Notes under the pieces: generated by a model
The model's database searches: none
What the model saw: only the letters and a program-made list of their open reading frames with translations
What the model was told of the DNA's origin: nothing
NCBI RefSeq assembly: GCF_022234545.1
Contig: NZ_JAIEUI010000002.1
Span: 1-64,000, forward strand
Length of the DNA: 64,000 nt
Direction: 5' to 3'
Source of the DNA: Paenibacillus piscarius
Lineage (GTDB): Bacteria > Bacillota > Bacilli > Paenibacillales > Paenibacillaceae
Position numbers and translations under genes: made by a program
In this document: positions 1 through 7,156 of the stretch, piece by piece
Layout of the letters: every line of letters begins with the position of its first letter
How positions within the stretch are numbered: the stretch's first letter is position 1

Positions 1-216
1 CTCTGTTCCCCTTCGCAGGGCCTTTTTGACGACGCGGCAGGATTCACTTGATGTTGCGGCCTGGATTATTGCTCGCCCGGTCTCTGACCGGTACTTTTGT
101 CGATGCGCTTTTACACACAGATTTCGCCATGCGCAAGCATCCTAGCTACAAAGGTGGCTTGGTCCCTCCTTTGGTTGGATTTTCACCAACTAGATAATGC
201 GTGCCTCTGGGCGCGC
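1..216 (-). mobile_element. Group II intron, 5' end (domain I region), runs off the window
   Basis: Read on the minus strand from 216, the sequence starts GCGCGCCCAGAGGC and continues with TTGGTGAAAATCCAACC, a hairpin of the type seen near the 5' end of bacterial group II introns. Further along are GCATGGCGAAA, GGCCGCAACATCAAGTGAA and GCGTCGTC, also characteristic of domain I. No reading frame is present, so the intron-encoded protein, if any, lies left of the window. The 5' end sits about 14 nt behind an intrinsic terminator hairpin (230-250), the preferred target of group IIC introns. Class assignment is an inference; the left end is not visible. Confidence 0.65.
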
Positions 217-220
217 ATTT

Positions 221-250
221 AAAAAAAAAGAAATGCGCCAGGCGCATTTC
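221..250 (-). terminator. Intrinsic terminator after the IDEAL-protein operon
   Basis: A 10-bp perfect stem GAAATGCGCC/GGCGCATTTC is followed on the minus strand by nine T residues (229-221). It ends the operon 2059-252 and is the likely insertion target of the intron beginning at 216. Confidence 0.85.
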
Positions 251-251
251 C

Positions 252-431
252 TTATGCCAAACTTTTCAGCTCTTCAGTCAGATTCCGGAAAGCCGCCTCA
301 TCTCCGGCAGCCAGCGCCGTGTCGATCTCCCGGTACAAGATGTCGGTACGACGCTTTTTTAACGCTTCATCCCACACCATTTCTGCAGCAAGCCCCAGCA
401 TCACTTCATAAGTAGCCTTCATTTTGTCCAT
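252..431 (-). CDS. Small IDEAL-domain protein
   Basis: 59 residues. The C-terminal half reads LYREIDTALAAGDEAAFRNL, which matches the IDEAL domain (Leu-x-x-Glu-Ile-Asp-x-Ala-Leu, then Gly-Asp and Phe-x-x-Leu) found in short Bacillales proteins such as YpiB. The domain's function is poorly known; it is thought to mediate protein contacts. I place the start at ATG 431 because GGAGG lies 8 nt upstream; a GTG at 440 would touch the ribosome site. It is the last gene of an operon with the carbonic anhydrase-like gene (18 nt gap) and ends at the terminator at 221-250. Confidence 0.75.
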   Translation of the reverse strand: MDKMKATYEVMLGLAAEMVWDEALKKRRTDILYREIDTALAAGDEAAFRNLTEELKSLA

Positions 432-449
432 TCGATACACCTCCGCTGT

Positions 450-956
450 TTAGAAGTTTCCGTATTCTCTTGCCTTGTGAACATAGCTGTCACTAGTGCG
501 CGCCATCCTCTGCAGATCCTGCTCGGTTAACTCGCGGACCACTCTGGCCGGTGTACCCAGTGAAAGCGTGTACGGAGGAATGATGGTGTTCTCGGTTACA
601 ATAGAGCCGGCTCCTACTAAAGCATATTCACCAATCGCCGCGCCGTTCAGTACAATTGCACCCATTCCGATTAATGTGCCCTTGCCTATCCGGCAGCCGT
701 GAATGATGGCAGAATGGCCGACCGAGATGTCATCCTCCAGCTCAAGCGGCAAGCCCTCTGCCACATGGCCGACTACACCGTCTTGAATATTACAGCGCTC
801 CCCGATGATTACCGGGGCCAGATCCCCGCGCAGGACTGCGTTGAACCAGACACTGGATTGTTTGCTTATCCTTACATCGCCCACGAGCTTGGCACCTTCC
901 GCCACATAGACGGATTCAGCAAGCTGCGGTATGTAACTCCCATAGGCAATCCGCAT
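450..956 (-). CDS. Gamma-carbonic anhydrase-like left-handed beta-helix protein
   Basis: 168 residues made almost wholly of hexapeptide repeats (left-handed parallel beta-helix), the normal length for the gamma-carbonic anhydrase/PaaY/YtoA family. The family signature RGD, then NIQDG, is present, followed by three histidines in GVVGH and VGHSAIIHG at the places where gamma-carbonic anhydrases bind zinc. Many bacterial members show weak or no carbonic anhydrase activity, and some act as thioesterase or acyltransferase relatives, so the substrate is uncertain. It is cytosolic, with no signal peptide. It lies 11 nt after the 968-2059 gene and 18 nt before the IDEAL gene, so the three are co-transcribed. 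Confidence 0.85.
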   Translation of the reverse strand: MRIAYGSYIPQLAESVYVAEGAKLVGDVRISKQSSVWFNAVLRGDLAPVIIGERCNIQDGVVGHVAEGLPLELEDDISVGHSAIIHGCRIGKGTLIGMGAIVLNGAAIGEYALVGAGSIVTENTIIPPYTLSLGTPARVVRELTEQDLQRMARTSDSYVHKAREYGNF

Positions 957-967
957 CGCTCTCCCCC

Positions 968-2059
968 TTACCTGAACAGATGCTTCGGCACTGCCGCCTC
1001 ACATCCCCAGGGCGTCATCATGACTGCTGTTCCTCCGGCGGCTTCCCCTAGCCTGACCATGCCCAGATGCAGCATCATCCGCAAAATGCGCTGTTCCAGT
1101 ATAGAACCTGCATCATCGTAATAGAACGGTTTGATCAGCCAGCCGATGCCTTCCGAGAGCGATGCAGCGGTTACCCACCTGTCCGCCCCCAGGCTGATCC
1201 AGTAGACCAGCGAAGGCAAATTTGGAATAGCACCTTTATACAGTCTTAACCAAAAGGAGAATAACTGCATCAGCTTTTCCGATTTCCCCTCTTCCAGGAA
1301 GGCGCTGCCTAAGGCGGTCAGCTTCAGCCGGTAGCCCTCCTCCGAGATCCAGCGGCGGTGGCGGGCATAATCGTACAGCAGGGCGAACCTTGGCGGATAA
1401 TGCTCACAGGCCCTGCCGTAGCCGAACCTCCAGCCGCCTTTGCCGAGCAGAGGCTCTGGAATCTGCAGCACATTCATAATTCCCTGCTGATTCCGCTTGT
1501 ACAGCGCCCCTTCCTGATTCAGCTCCGGCTCATTCTCCAGCACATAGCGCAGGAACAGCAGTAAATCTCCGGCCAGCAGTTCACCTTCCCCCCGGTACAC
1601 CGCCGGCTCCGGACTAGGCTCTATACGTTCCTTCATGTATTCCCCCAGCCGGTCGCGGAAACGGTGCTTCAGGTCCAGCGGCACCTGGAACAGATATCTG
1701 TTCTGCTGGGTGGTGCCGCTGAAGAGCCATCCGCTGTTCTTGATCCGGCTGACCAGCTCGCGGTAATTCCCGCTGGCACCAGGAGGAGCATCGAAGGAGG
1801 CTTGCCGGGCCATAGCCAGCAGATCCTCCAGGCTGAAGTGGCTGCGTTCATCGAAGAGCAGTGAATTCAGCAGGCGCAGTTCCTCCATGGAAGAGCTGCG
1901 GATATGAGTCTCCATGAATTCCCGGCTGCCCAAGGTGATCAGGATACTCTGAATCAGATCGTGTTTGGAATTCCGTTTGCACTCGCACTGGTAGCGCCCC
2001 GCAATGGCGGTAAGCTGACCAATATCCGCGTAAGTGAGCATGTCCGCCAGATTCATCAT
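968..2059 (-). CDS. Conserved hypothetical protein, 363 aa
   Basis: I do not recognise a named family. The protein is cytosolic, with no signal peptide or membrane span. The first 60 residues (LADMLTYADIGQLTAIAG, then a Lys-rich helix and LIQSILITLGS) look like a small SAP- or helicase-N-terminal-type helical module that could bind nucleic acid. The remainder is alpha-helical with many aromatic residues and no catalytic motif I can name. The start has GAGG 7 nt upstream. It is first in the operon with the gamma-carbonic anhydrase and IDEAL genes. The nucleic-acid link is an inference from the N-terminus only. Confidence 0.6.
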   Translation of the reverse strand: MMNLADMLTYADIGQLTAIAGRYQCECKRNSKHDLIQSILITLGSREFMETHIRSSSMEELRLLNSLLFDERSHFSLEDLLAMARQASFDAPPGASGNYRELVSRIKNSGWLFSGTTQQNRYLFQVPLDLKHRFRDRLGEYMKERIEPSPEPAVYRGEGELLAGDLLLFLRYVLENEPELNQEGALYKRNQQGIMNVLQIPEPLLGKGGWRFGYGRACEHYPPRFALLYDYARHRRWISEEGYRLKLTALGSAFLEEGKSEKLMQLFSFWLRLYKGAIPNLPSLVYWISLGADRWVTAASLSEGIGWLIKPFYYDDAGSILEQRILRMMLHLGMVRLGEAAGGTAVMMTPWGCEAAVPKHLFR

Positions 2060-2121
2060 TTTATCGCCTCACTGTTTTACTACCATTATGGGAAATACAG
2101 CCCTTTTTATTCCTGATCGGC

Positions 2122-2150
2122 AAAAAAAATAACCCGAGGCGCCCGGGTTA
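2122..2150 (-). terminator. Intrinsic terminator of the histidine phosphatase gene
   Basis: Stem TAACCCG/CGGGTTA overlaps the stop codon of the phosphatase gene and is followed on the minus strand by eight T residues (2129-2122). Confidence 0.85.
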
Positions 2151-2735
2151 ATGCTGCTGCTGCAAGATATGACGGGTACAATTGTACAAAAGCGGATTCC
2201 ATTCCTGCCCGTTCTGTTCCAGGATGGTCAAGGAGAGATTACCAAGGCGTTCCGAATATTTGTCTTTGTAGAGGGCGGTGTACAGCTGTGCAAGGAACCC
2301 TCCATGAGAGATCACCAGCACATTCTTATCCGGATAGCGGGCCGTAACCTCCTCCAGAAAAGCAAGCCCGCGGGCCTGAAGCGCCTCATCGCTCTCCTGT
2401 CCCAGAGACAGCTGCTTCCAGTCCTTGCCCCACTTGGCTTCACGGGCGGCGGCCGTCATGCCCTCCACCTGGCCGTAGGCGCGTTCACGGATGCGGTCAT
2501 CCGGCGCAAGCAGCGGAATGCCCAGCTTCGCGGCCACAATCCTGCCGGTCTCTGCAGCGCGGGAGAGGCTGCTGGTGATACAGTAATCCCAGTGGTAGGG
2601 CTCCCGCAGCAGCCGCTCACCCAGCATCTCAGCCTGCCTGCGGCCTTCTTCGTTAAGCGGAATATCACTCTGTCCCTGAATTTTACCTTCCGCATTCCAA
2701 TCCGTCAGCCCGTGGCGTATTAAGCCGATCAGCAT
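2148..2735 (-). CDS. Histidine phosphatase family protein (phosphoglycerate mutase-like)
   Basis: 195 residues. The N-terminus has LIRHGLTDWN, the RHG motif whose histidine forms the phospho-enzyme. The second catalytic histidine is in VLVISHGGFL near residue 145, and the Glu/Arg pair lies in the SSLSRAAET and RERAYG segments. This is the cofactor-dependent mutase/phosphatase superfamily. The size and the motif RERAYGQVEGM suggest a small-molecule phosphatase (CobC/PhoE type) rather than glycolytic mutase, but the substrate is not predictable. It stands alone between its own terminator and the sigma/anti-sigma operon. Start: AAAGG site 9-10 nt upstream of ATG. Confidence 0.85.
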   Translation of the reverse strand: MLIGLIRHGLTDWNAEGKIQGQSDIPLNEEGRRQAEMLGERLLREPYHWDYCITSSLSRAAETGRIVAAKLGIPLLAPDDRIRERAYGQVEGMTAAAREAKWGKDWKQLSLGQESDEALQARGLAFLEEVTARYPDKNVLVISHGGFLAQLYTALYKDKYSERLGNLSLTILEQNGQEWNPLLYNCTRHILQQQH

Positions 2736-2838
2736 CGCCTATCACCTTTCCCTTCCATTAATGTTTGCTTAATAATGTAACATGAATGAAAACAATTGTC
2801 TTCTTTTTTAATAAAATTGCAGCCTTTTCTTCACAAGT

Positions 2839-2906
2839 GGAAACGGCATTGCCGTCCTTTTAAAGGACGGTACCGTTTCAGTTATCGTGTGAAACATATA
2901 AGTTCT
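2839..2906. repeat. Palindromic intergenic repeat, copy 1
   Basis: Nested inverted repeats GAAACGG/CCGTTTC and CCGTCCTT/AAGGACGG, followed by the conserved tail TTATCGTGTG-AACATATAA. A second copy is at 4733-4820. This copy lacks about 19 nt between GTTTCAG and TTATCGTG that copy 2 has. It lies between the histidine phosphatase gene and the anti-sigma gene. Confidence 0.75.
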
Positions 2907-2938
2907 TATATTTTTGAAAAACAGGCTTATCATACAAC

Positions 2939-2972
2939 AAAGCCCACTTCGCTATTCAGAGAAGAGGGCTTT
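2939..2972 (-). terminator. Terminator of the sigma/anti-sigma operon
   Basis: Inverted repeat AAAGCCC...GGGCTTT overlaps the end of the anti-sigma gene; the T-rich stretch TTTGTTG follows on the minus strand. Confidence 0.65.
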
Positions 2973-3564
2973 ATTGTCTGCGGTAGCGGTTCAGGCGCAC
3001 CAGCAGGAATATAGACAATCCGACGCCCAGCGTCGATAACACCATCCAGTACTGCGGATGCGCAGGGCTCATATTCGCCACCAGCGGTTCGATAATTCCG
3101 CCACCCTCTGACTCTACCGGATAGGATGAGGACCAGTCCAGCGTCAGACCTGCCACTCCGGTCTCCACAATTCCGCTCTTGGCTGCAGTGGTGTTCGAAG
3201 GGGTCTGGAAGACGGTAAAATACAGGAAGCTTGAGATGAATACGGCCAGAAAACAGGCGATCCAGAGCGTTAAACGGCGGCGGAAGCCTGCCGAATTGCC
3301 GGCGGATTTGCCGTCACCGGGCATAAGCCACGGGCTCTCCAGATAGATGCGCTCCATGACCTTCTGGTTAATCGCTTCTGCCCGCTCATCGCTGACATTA
3401 AACCTTGTGTCCTGCATCAGCTCACTGGTCTCCTGCCATAATGCCCATTCGGCACTGCAGTAGGAGCAGGCTGCAATATGTCTCTCCAATCTAATCCGCT
3501 GCGGGTCCGTGGGGGGAGCGTCCCACAAGAGCGGAATGGAATCCTGCGCTTCCCTGCAATTCAT
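2971..3564 (-). CDS. Anti-sigma factor with zf-HC2 zinc-binding domain
   Basis: 197 residues. Residues 1-45 carry the zinc-binding anti-sigma signature, with Cys3 and then HIAACSYC (His-x3-Cys-x2-Cys). A membrane segment follows at about residues 105-125 (LWIACFLAVFISSFLYFTVF) and a second hydrophobic segment near the C-terminus (WMVLSTLGVGLSIFLLV). The N-terminus should hold the sigma factor at the cytoplasmic face until a cell-envelope signal releases it. It starts 5 nt after the sigma gene, the usual arrangement of ECF sigma/anti-sigma pairs. The second membrane segment is an elaboration on the simple one-span type. The signal sensed is unknown. Confidence 0.88.
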   Translation of the reverse strand: MNCREAQDSIPLLWDAPPTDPQRIRLERHIAACSYCSAEWALWQETSELMQDTRFNVSDERAEAINQKVMERIYLESPWLMPGDGKSAGNSAGFRRRLTLWIACFLAVFISSFLYFTVFQTPSNTTAAKSGIVETGVAGLTLDWSSSYPVESEGGGIIEPLVANMSPAHPQYWMVLSTLGVGLSIFLLVRLNRYRRQ

Positions 3565-3569
3565 CGGCT

Positions 3570-4157
3570 CTACACCCTCTCAGCCTGCTCTTCAGCCTCA
3601 GGCTCATAGAAATAGGATTCAAGCTGGAGCTTCACGCTGCTCCTTGCGCGGAACAGCAATGACTTCACCGAGCTGACACTCTGATCCAAAATTACTGCAA
3701 TCTCCTGGTAATCCATCTGGTCATATTCACGCAGAATCAGCGCTGAGCGCTGCTTCTCCGGAAGATTATTAATCGCTTCACGGACCAGGTTCATCCGTTC
3801 TTTGCGTAAGGCTGCCTGTTCCGGGGCAACTTCAGGCGGCGCCACAGGCGTATATCCGCTCTCTTCAAGCGAGACATTTCCGGCCCGGTTCTTGCGCAGC
3901 TCGCTCAATACCGTATTACGGGCAATCGTATACAGCCATGTGGAGAACGAAGCATCCACTTCACGGAAGGAATGCAGGCTGCGGAACGCCTTGTAGAAGG
4001 TCTCTGAGCAGAGGTCTTCGGCGATCAGCTCCATATGGGAGTTCTTCAGCATATGGTATACAAATGCCAGTATTTTGCGTTGATAACGTCGCATCAGTTC
4101 CGAGTATAATTCGGTATCTCCTTGCTTGATCAGCTGGATCAACTGGGAATCCGTCAT
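3570..4157 (-). CDS. ECF-type RNA polymerase sigma factor
   Basis: 195 residues. Region 2 spans about residues 20-85 (YQRKILAFVYHML, then AEDLCSETFYKAFRSL, the -10 recognition helix) and region 4 about residues 125-180 (LPEKQRSALILREYDQMDYQEIA plus the helix-turn-helix SVSSVKSLLFRAR). Regions 1 and 3 are missing, as in ECF sigma factors. Its partner is the zf-HC2 anti-sigma factor 5 nt downstream. Upstream (4214-4241) is an ECF-like promoter (GCAAC-TTTTT with GGTATAA), suggesting self-activation. The regulon cannot be told from this window. Closest functional analogues are the cell-envelope stress sigma factors of Bacillales. Confidence 0.9.
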   Translation of the reverse strand: MTDSQLIQLIKQGDTELYSELMRRYQRKILAFVYHMLKNSHMELIAEDLCSETFYKAFRSLHSFREVDASFSTWLYTIARNTVLSELRKNRAGNVSLEESGYTPVAPPEVAPEQAALRKERMNLVREAINNLPEKQRSALILREYDQMDYQEIAVILDQSVSSVKSLLFRARSSVKLQLESYFYEPEAEEQAERV

Positions 4158-4213
4158 GGTGAGTCCGGCCCTCCTCGCCCTTGCACGTGTTATCCCGTCC
4201 GGTCCGTATCTAC

Positions 4214-4241
4214 TTATACCGGGCAGGCTGGAAAAAGTTGC
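4214..4241 (-). promoter_or_regulatory. Candidate ECF-sigma autoregulatory promoter
   Basis: On the minus strand, GCAAC (4241-4237) followed by TTTTT is separated by 16 nt from GGTATAA (4220-4214). This resembles ECF promoters (AAC-type -35 element, CGTA-like -10) and lies about 57 nt upstream of the sigma factor start. The match is by eye only. Confidence 0.45.
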
Positions 4242-4523
4242 GGTGTTGCTGCAAATTAGCCAATTCTCATTTCAATACATCCTATGTATATTCAGTCCAC
4301 CGTTATTTAAGGCTTGGCTTATGTAAATACAGAAAATTAACCGCATCTTTACAAGTCTGAGTTCCTTGTCCGTTAATGCAGGCGGCTGCCTATACCTGGA
4401 AGGAATCTATAAACATACTTAACCCAGTATATCATAGATTCTAACAGGAGGAAATTCATAGACTCTGAGGAAGACTCAGACACCCCGGGATGAAAGCGGT
4501 GTTATTTTTTTGTGAATAAAGTG

Positions 4524-4552
4524 TTGACAGAATGTAAACGGATACATATAAT
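4524..4552 (+). promoter_or_regulatory. Perfect sigma-A promoter of a putative small RNA
   Basis: TTGACA (4524-4529), a 17-nt spacer and TATAAT (4547-4552) match the consensus at all 12 positions. No gene with a ribosome site follows on the + strand; an intrinsic terminator comes about 65-95 nt later. Confidence 0.85.
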
Positions 4553-4558
4553 AAAAGT

Positions 4559-4648
4559 ACAGTATGGTTTCTCTCCACTCCTATCCAAACACTGAACGGT
4601 TCCAACCTGGTTGTGAACTGTAGCCGCTTACTTTGTAAGCGGTCTTTT
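4559..4648 (+). ncRNA. Putative small regulatory RNA, about 90 nt
   Basis: The transcript predicted from the consensus promoter begins near 4559. Its first third is unpaired and CU-rich (TTTCTCTCCACTCCTATCC). A hairpin GTTC-CAAC/GTTG-GAAC follows, then the terminator stem CCGCTTAC/GTAAGCGG with a T7 tract. The CCACTCCT segment is complementary in character to Shine-Dalgarno sequences, as in translation-repressing sRNAs. The only frame inside (a 19-codon ATG frame from 4564) has no ribosome site. I do not recognise it as a named sRNA. Confidence 0.6.
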
Positions 4649-4650
4649 TT
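4624..4650 (+). terminator. Intrinsic terminator of the putative small RNA
   Basis: Stem CCGCTTAC/GTAAGCGG with loop TTT is followed by C and seven T residues. Part of its left arm (GTAGC-CGCTTACTTTG) is echoed 50-60 nt downstream at about 4677-4691. Confidence 0.85.
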
Positions 4651-4732
4651 TGTTCTGGAAAGGGTGTGAAAAAATTGTAGCGCTTACTTTGCTTATGAAC
4701 CTCTGTATCATCCTCAACCTCGCGCACCAAGC

Positions 4733-4820
4733 GGAAACGGCTTTGCCGTCCTTTTTAAGGACGGCACCCGTTTCAGCGAGAAATATAAGGACAAGTTATC
4801 GTGTGCAACATATAAATTCT
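4733..4820. repeat. Palindromic intergenic repeat, copy 2
   Basis: Same element as at 2839-2906: GGAAACGGC, TTGCCGTCCTT, AAGGACGG, CGTTTCAG and the tail TTATCGTGTG-AACATATAA. It contains an extra CGAGAAATATAAGGACAAG before the tail. It lies between the small RNA and the tyrA terminator. Confidence 0.75.
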
Positions 4821-4829
4821 GGCGTATTT

Positions 4830-4857
4830 CAAAAAAGCCGGGGCAACCGCCCCGGCT
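4830..4857 (-). terminator. Terminator of the aro-trp-tyrA supraoperon
   Basis: GC-rich stem AGCCGGGG/CCCCGGCT directly after the tyrA stop codon, followed by T6 on the minus strand. In B. subtilis aroE (EPSP synthase) would follow tyrA; here transcription should end. Confidence 0.9.
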
Positions 4858-4862
4858 TCACT

Positions 4863-5957
4863 TTACACATACACCGTATAGTCTTTCTGCTGGAGCAATA
4901 CCTTGGCCCGCTCCATGTCGTCTTCCTGGCGGAAGGATAGCCGCATGATGCCCGGAACGTCCTCCCGGCTCTCAATGATCTGCAGGTTGCTCAGGTTAAT
5001 GCCCTGGTCCCCCAGCTCCATGGCAATGCGCCCGATAATCCCCGGATGGTCGGGAACGTCGATATGGAGATCGAACAGCGGTGTGATCATTCCCTTGCGC
5101 CGTTCGGGAAGCTGGCTGCGGAACTGATTCGCCTCATGGAAGGCCGACTCGATGCCCGCACCGTCCCCGCTCTCCAGCAGATGGATGAAGGAGGAAACCT
5201 CGTCGTTCCAATCCTTCAGCAGCCGCAGCATCACCGAGCGGTTATTCAGCAGAATATCCCGCCAGATGATCGGATCGCTGGAGGCGATGCGTGTAATATC
5301 GCGGAAGCCCCCCGCAGCAAGTGTACTGTACAAAGAGTCCGATGTATCGTAGGCATGAATCTGGTTCACCAGCGCAACCGCGATAATATGCGGCAGATGG
5401 CTGATCGCGCCGACAATCTCGTCATGGCGCTCCGGGTCCAGCCGGACAATCTGCGCCCGGGTCTGGCGCAGCAGAGCCTCCAGCGCCTGATACGCGGCCT
5501 CCGGCACTCCCGGCGGCGGCGTCAGCACGTAGTAGGCATTCTCGAACAGCAGCGATGAAGCAGCCTCTACCCCTGAACGCTCCGAGCCGGCCATCGGATG
5601 GCCGCCGATAAAGTGTACGCCTGGAAGATCCAGCGTCAGCGCACAGGCGGCAATGCTGGCCTTCGTGCTGCCGACATCCGTGATGATGCAGCCGGGCTTC
5701 AGCGGCAGCCTGCTCAGCTGCCGGAGGTACTCCTCTAGCATCCCCACCGGTACACACAGGAAGATGAAATCCGCGTCCAGGGCGGCTTCTTCAAGCGAGA
5801 GGGTAGCCTGATCGACTACCCCTCTGTTCACATATTTGATGGCAGATTCCTTGCGGTGGGCATGGCCGACGACGGTCACGCCCTCCTTGCCTTTGAAGCA
5901 AAGGGCCAGCGAGCCGCCGATCAGGCCGACCCCGAAAATGGCTATTTTAGTCGTCAT
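4863..5957 (-). CDS. tyrA: Prephenate dehydrogenase
   Basis: 364 residues. It oxidatively decarboxylates prephenate to 4-hydroxyphenylpyruvate, the tyrosine precursor. The N-terminal Rossmann motif GVGLIGGSLAL binds NAD. GGHPMAGSERSG and ISHLPHIIA are the conserved active-site segments, with the catalytic His in SHLPH. Residues about 290-364 form an ACT domain (LHIDVPDHPGIIGRIAMEL), the usual site of tyrosine feedback. I chose ATG 5957 (MTTKIAIFG); an upstream in-frame extension to 6071 overlaps hisC and has no family counterpart. It is the last gene of the supraoperon. hisC, which can transaminate its product, is 55 nt upstream. Confidence 0.95.
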   Translation of the reverse strand: MTTKIAIFGVGLIGGSLALCFKGKEGVTVVGHAHRKESAIKYVNRGVVDQATLSLEEAALDADFIFLCVPVGMLEEYLRQLSRLPLKPGCIITDVGSTKASIAACALTLDLPGVHFIGGHPMAGSERSGVEAASSLLFENAYYVLTPPPGVPEAAYQALEALLRQTRAQIVRLDPERHDEIVGAISHLPHIIAVALVNQIHAYDTSDSLYSTLAAGGFRDITRIASSDPIIWRDILLNNRSVMLRLLKDWNDEVSSFIHLLESGDGAGIESAFHEANQFRSQLPERRKGMITPLFDLHIDVPDHPGIIGRIAMELGDQGINLSNLQIIESREDVPGIMRLSFRQEDDMERAKVLLQQKDYTVYV

Positions 5958-6012
5958 GTTCTTAGAACTACCCGCCTTCTGTGATATCGTCAATTGAGCA
6001 TCTATTATACAG

Positions 6013-7110
6013 TTAAGCGCGTATTTCCTGCTCCGCCAGCATCTGCTCCAGGGCGGCGATGAAGGCCGCATTCTGCTCAGCCGAGCCGACCGTTACGCGG
6101 ACATAGGTCGGATAGAGCTGGAATCCCGCTCTGATGATGATGCCCTTGCGCAGCAGAGCCTCAAAAGCCTCTAAGGCCGGCTTGCGCACATCCACCATGA
6201 TGAAATTGCCGTGCGCCGGGAAGGATTCCAGCCCGAGACGCTTGAACTCAGCCTGCAGCTGCACAATTCCTTCACTGTTCAGCTTACGGCAACGTTCCAC
6301 ATAGTCCTGGTCCGAGAGGGCGGCAATCGCCCCAACCTGGGCCAGACGGGTCGTGTTGAACGGCTCGCGTACCTGGTTGATGAGGGTGATCACCTGCGGG
6401 CTGGCTACGCCATAACCGATGCGGAGGGCGGCCAGACCGTAGATTTTGGAGAAGGTCCGCAGAACTACAAGATTAGGATAAGTATCCAGCAGCTTAATGC
6501 CGTCAGTGTAGCTTAAGTCCGTCACGTATTCAGAATAGGCCTCATCCAGCACAACCATAACACTGGCAGGCACCGCATTCAGAAACGTTACCAGAGCGTC
6601 CTCCGGCACGATGGTTCCGGTCGGATTGTTCGGATTGCAGATCCAGATGATCTTCGTCTTGTCTGTAATCTTAGCAAGCATCCCGTCCAGATCATGTGTC
6701 CCGTTCTTCAACGGCACTTCAATGGTTACCGCCCCTTCAATATCCGCGTTGCTCTTATATACAGAGAAGGTCTGATCCGCCATAATCGTCTCGTCCCCAG
6801 GCAGGAAGAAGGCACGGGCAATCAGTGCAATAATCTCGTCAGAGCCACAGCCGAAAATAATCTGTTCCTCCCCTACCCCCAAATGCTTGGACAGAGCAGC
6901 CGTCAGCTCAGAGGCAGAACCGTCCGGATACAGAAACAGGTTATCCAGCTCGGCGGTGATTGCAGCTCTTGCACTGGGTGCAGCCCCGTAAGGGTTCTCA
7001 TTGGATGCCAGCTTAATCACTTCGCTTAAGCCGAGCTCCTTCTTAACTTCTTCAATCGGCTTCCCCGGCTTATACACCGGAAGGCCAACGATATTCGGTT
7101 TCGGGTTCAT
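6013..7110 (-). CDS. hisC: Histidinol-phosphate/aromatic aminotransferase
   Basis: 365 residues, a PLP-dependent class I/II aminotransferase of the HisC family. Seen: the substrate-phosphate region SNENPYG, the PLP-binding NPNNPTG segment, DEAYSEY, and the Schiff-base lysine in RTFSKIYGLAALRIGYG. In B. subtilis the enzyme in this position serves histidine synthesis and also transaminates phenylpyruvate and 4-hydroxyphenylpyruvate, explaining its place between trpA and tyrA. Start ATG 7110 (MNPKPNIVG) is preceded by GAGCGAGG; an upstream extension to 7149 lacks a ribosome site. Confidence 0.93.
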   Translation of the reverse strand: MNPKPNIVGLPVYKPGKPIEEVKKELGLSEVIKLASNENPYGAAPSARAAITAELDNLFLYPDGSASELTAALSKHLGVGEEQIIFGCGSDEIIALIARAFFLPGDETIMADQTFSVYKSNADIEGAVTIEVPLKNGTHDLDGMLAKITDKTKIIWICNPNNPTGTIVPEDALVTFLNAVPASVMVVLDEAYSEYVTDLSYTDGIKLLDTYPNLVVLRTFSKIYGLAALRIGYGVASPQVITLINQVREPFNTTRLAQVGAIAALSDQDYVERCRKLNSEGIVQLQAEFKRLGLESFPAHGNFIMVDVRKPALEAFEALLRKGIIIRAGFQLYPTYVRVTVGSAEQNAAFIAALEQMLAEQEIRA

Positions 7111-7156
7111 GGGTGATCCTCGCTCTCCATTCTTATATTTGCACAACAAATGACCG

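Noticed and set aside
1..216. tmRNA, 6S RNA or RNase P RNA at the left edge
   Set aside because: None of their conserved blocks are present; the 5' end and domain I landmarks fit a group II intron.
4564..4623. 19-codon frame in the putative small RNA
   Set aside because: No Shine-Dalgarno sequence ahead of the ATG, which lies only a few bases from the predicted transcript start.
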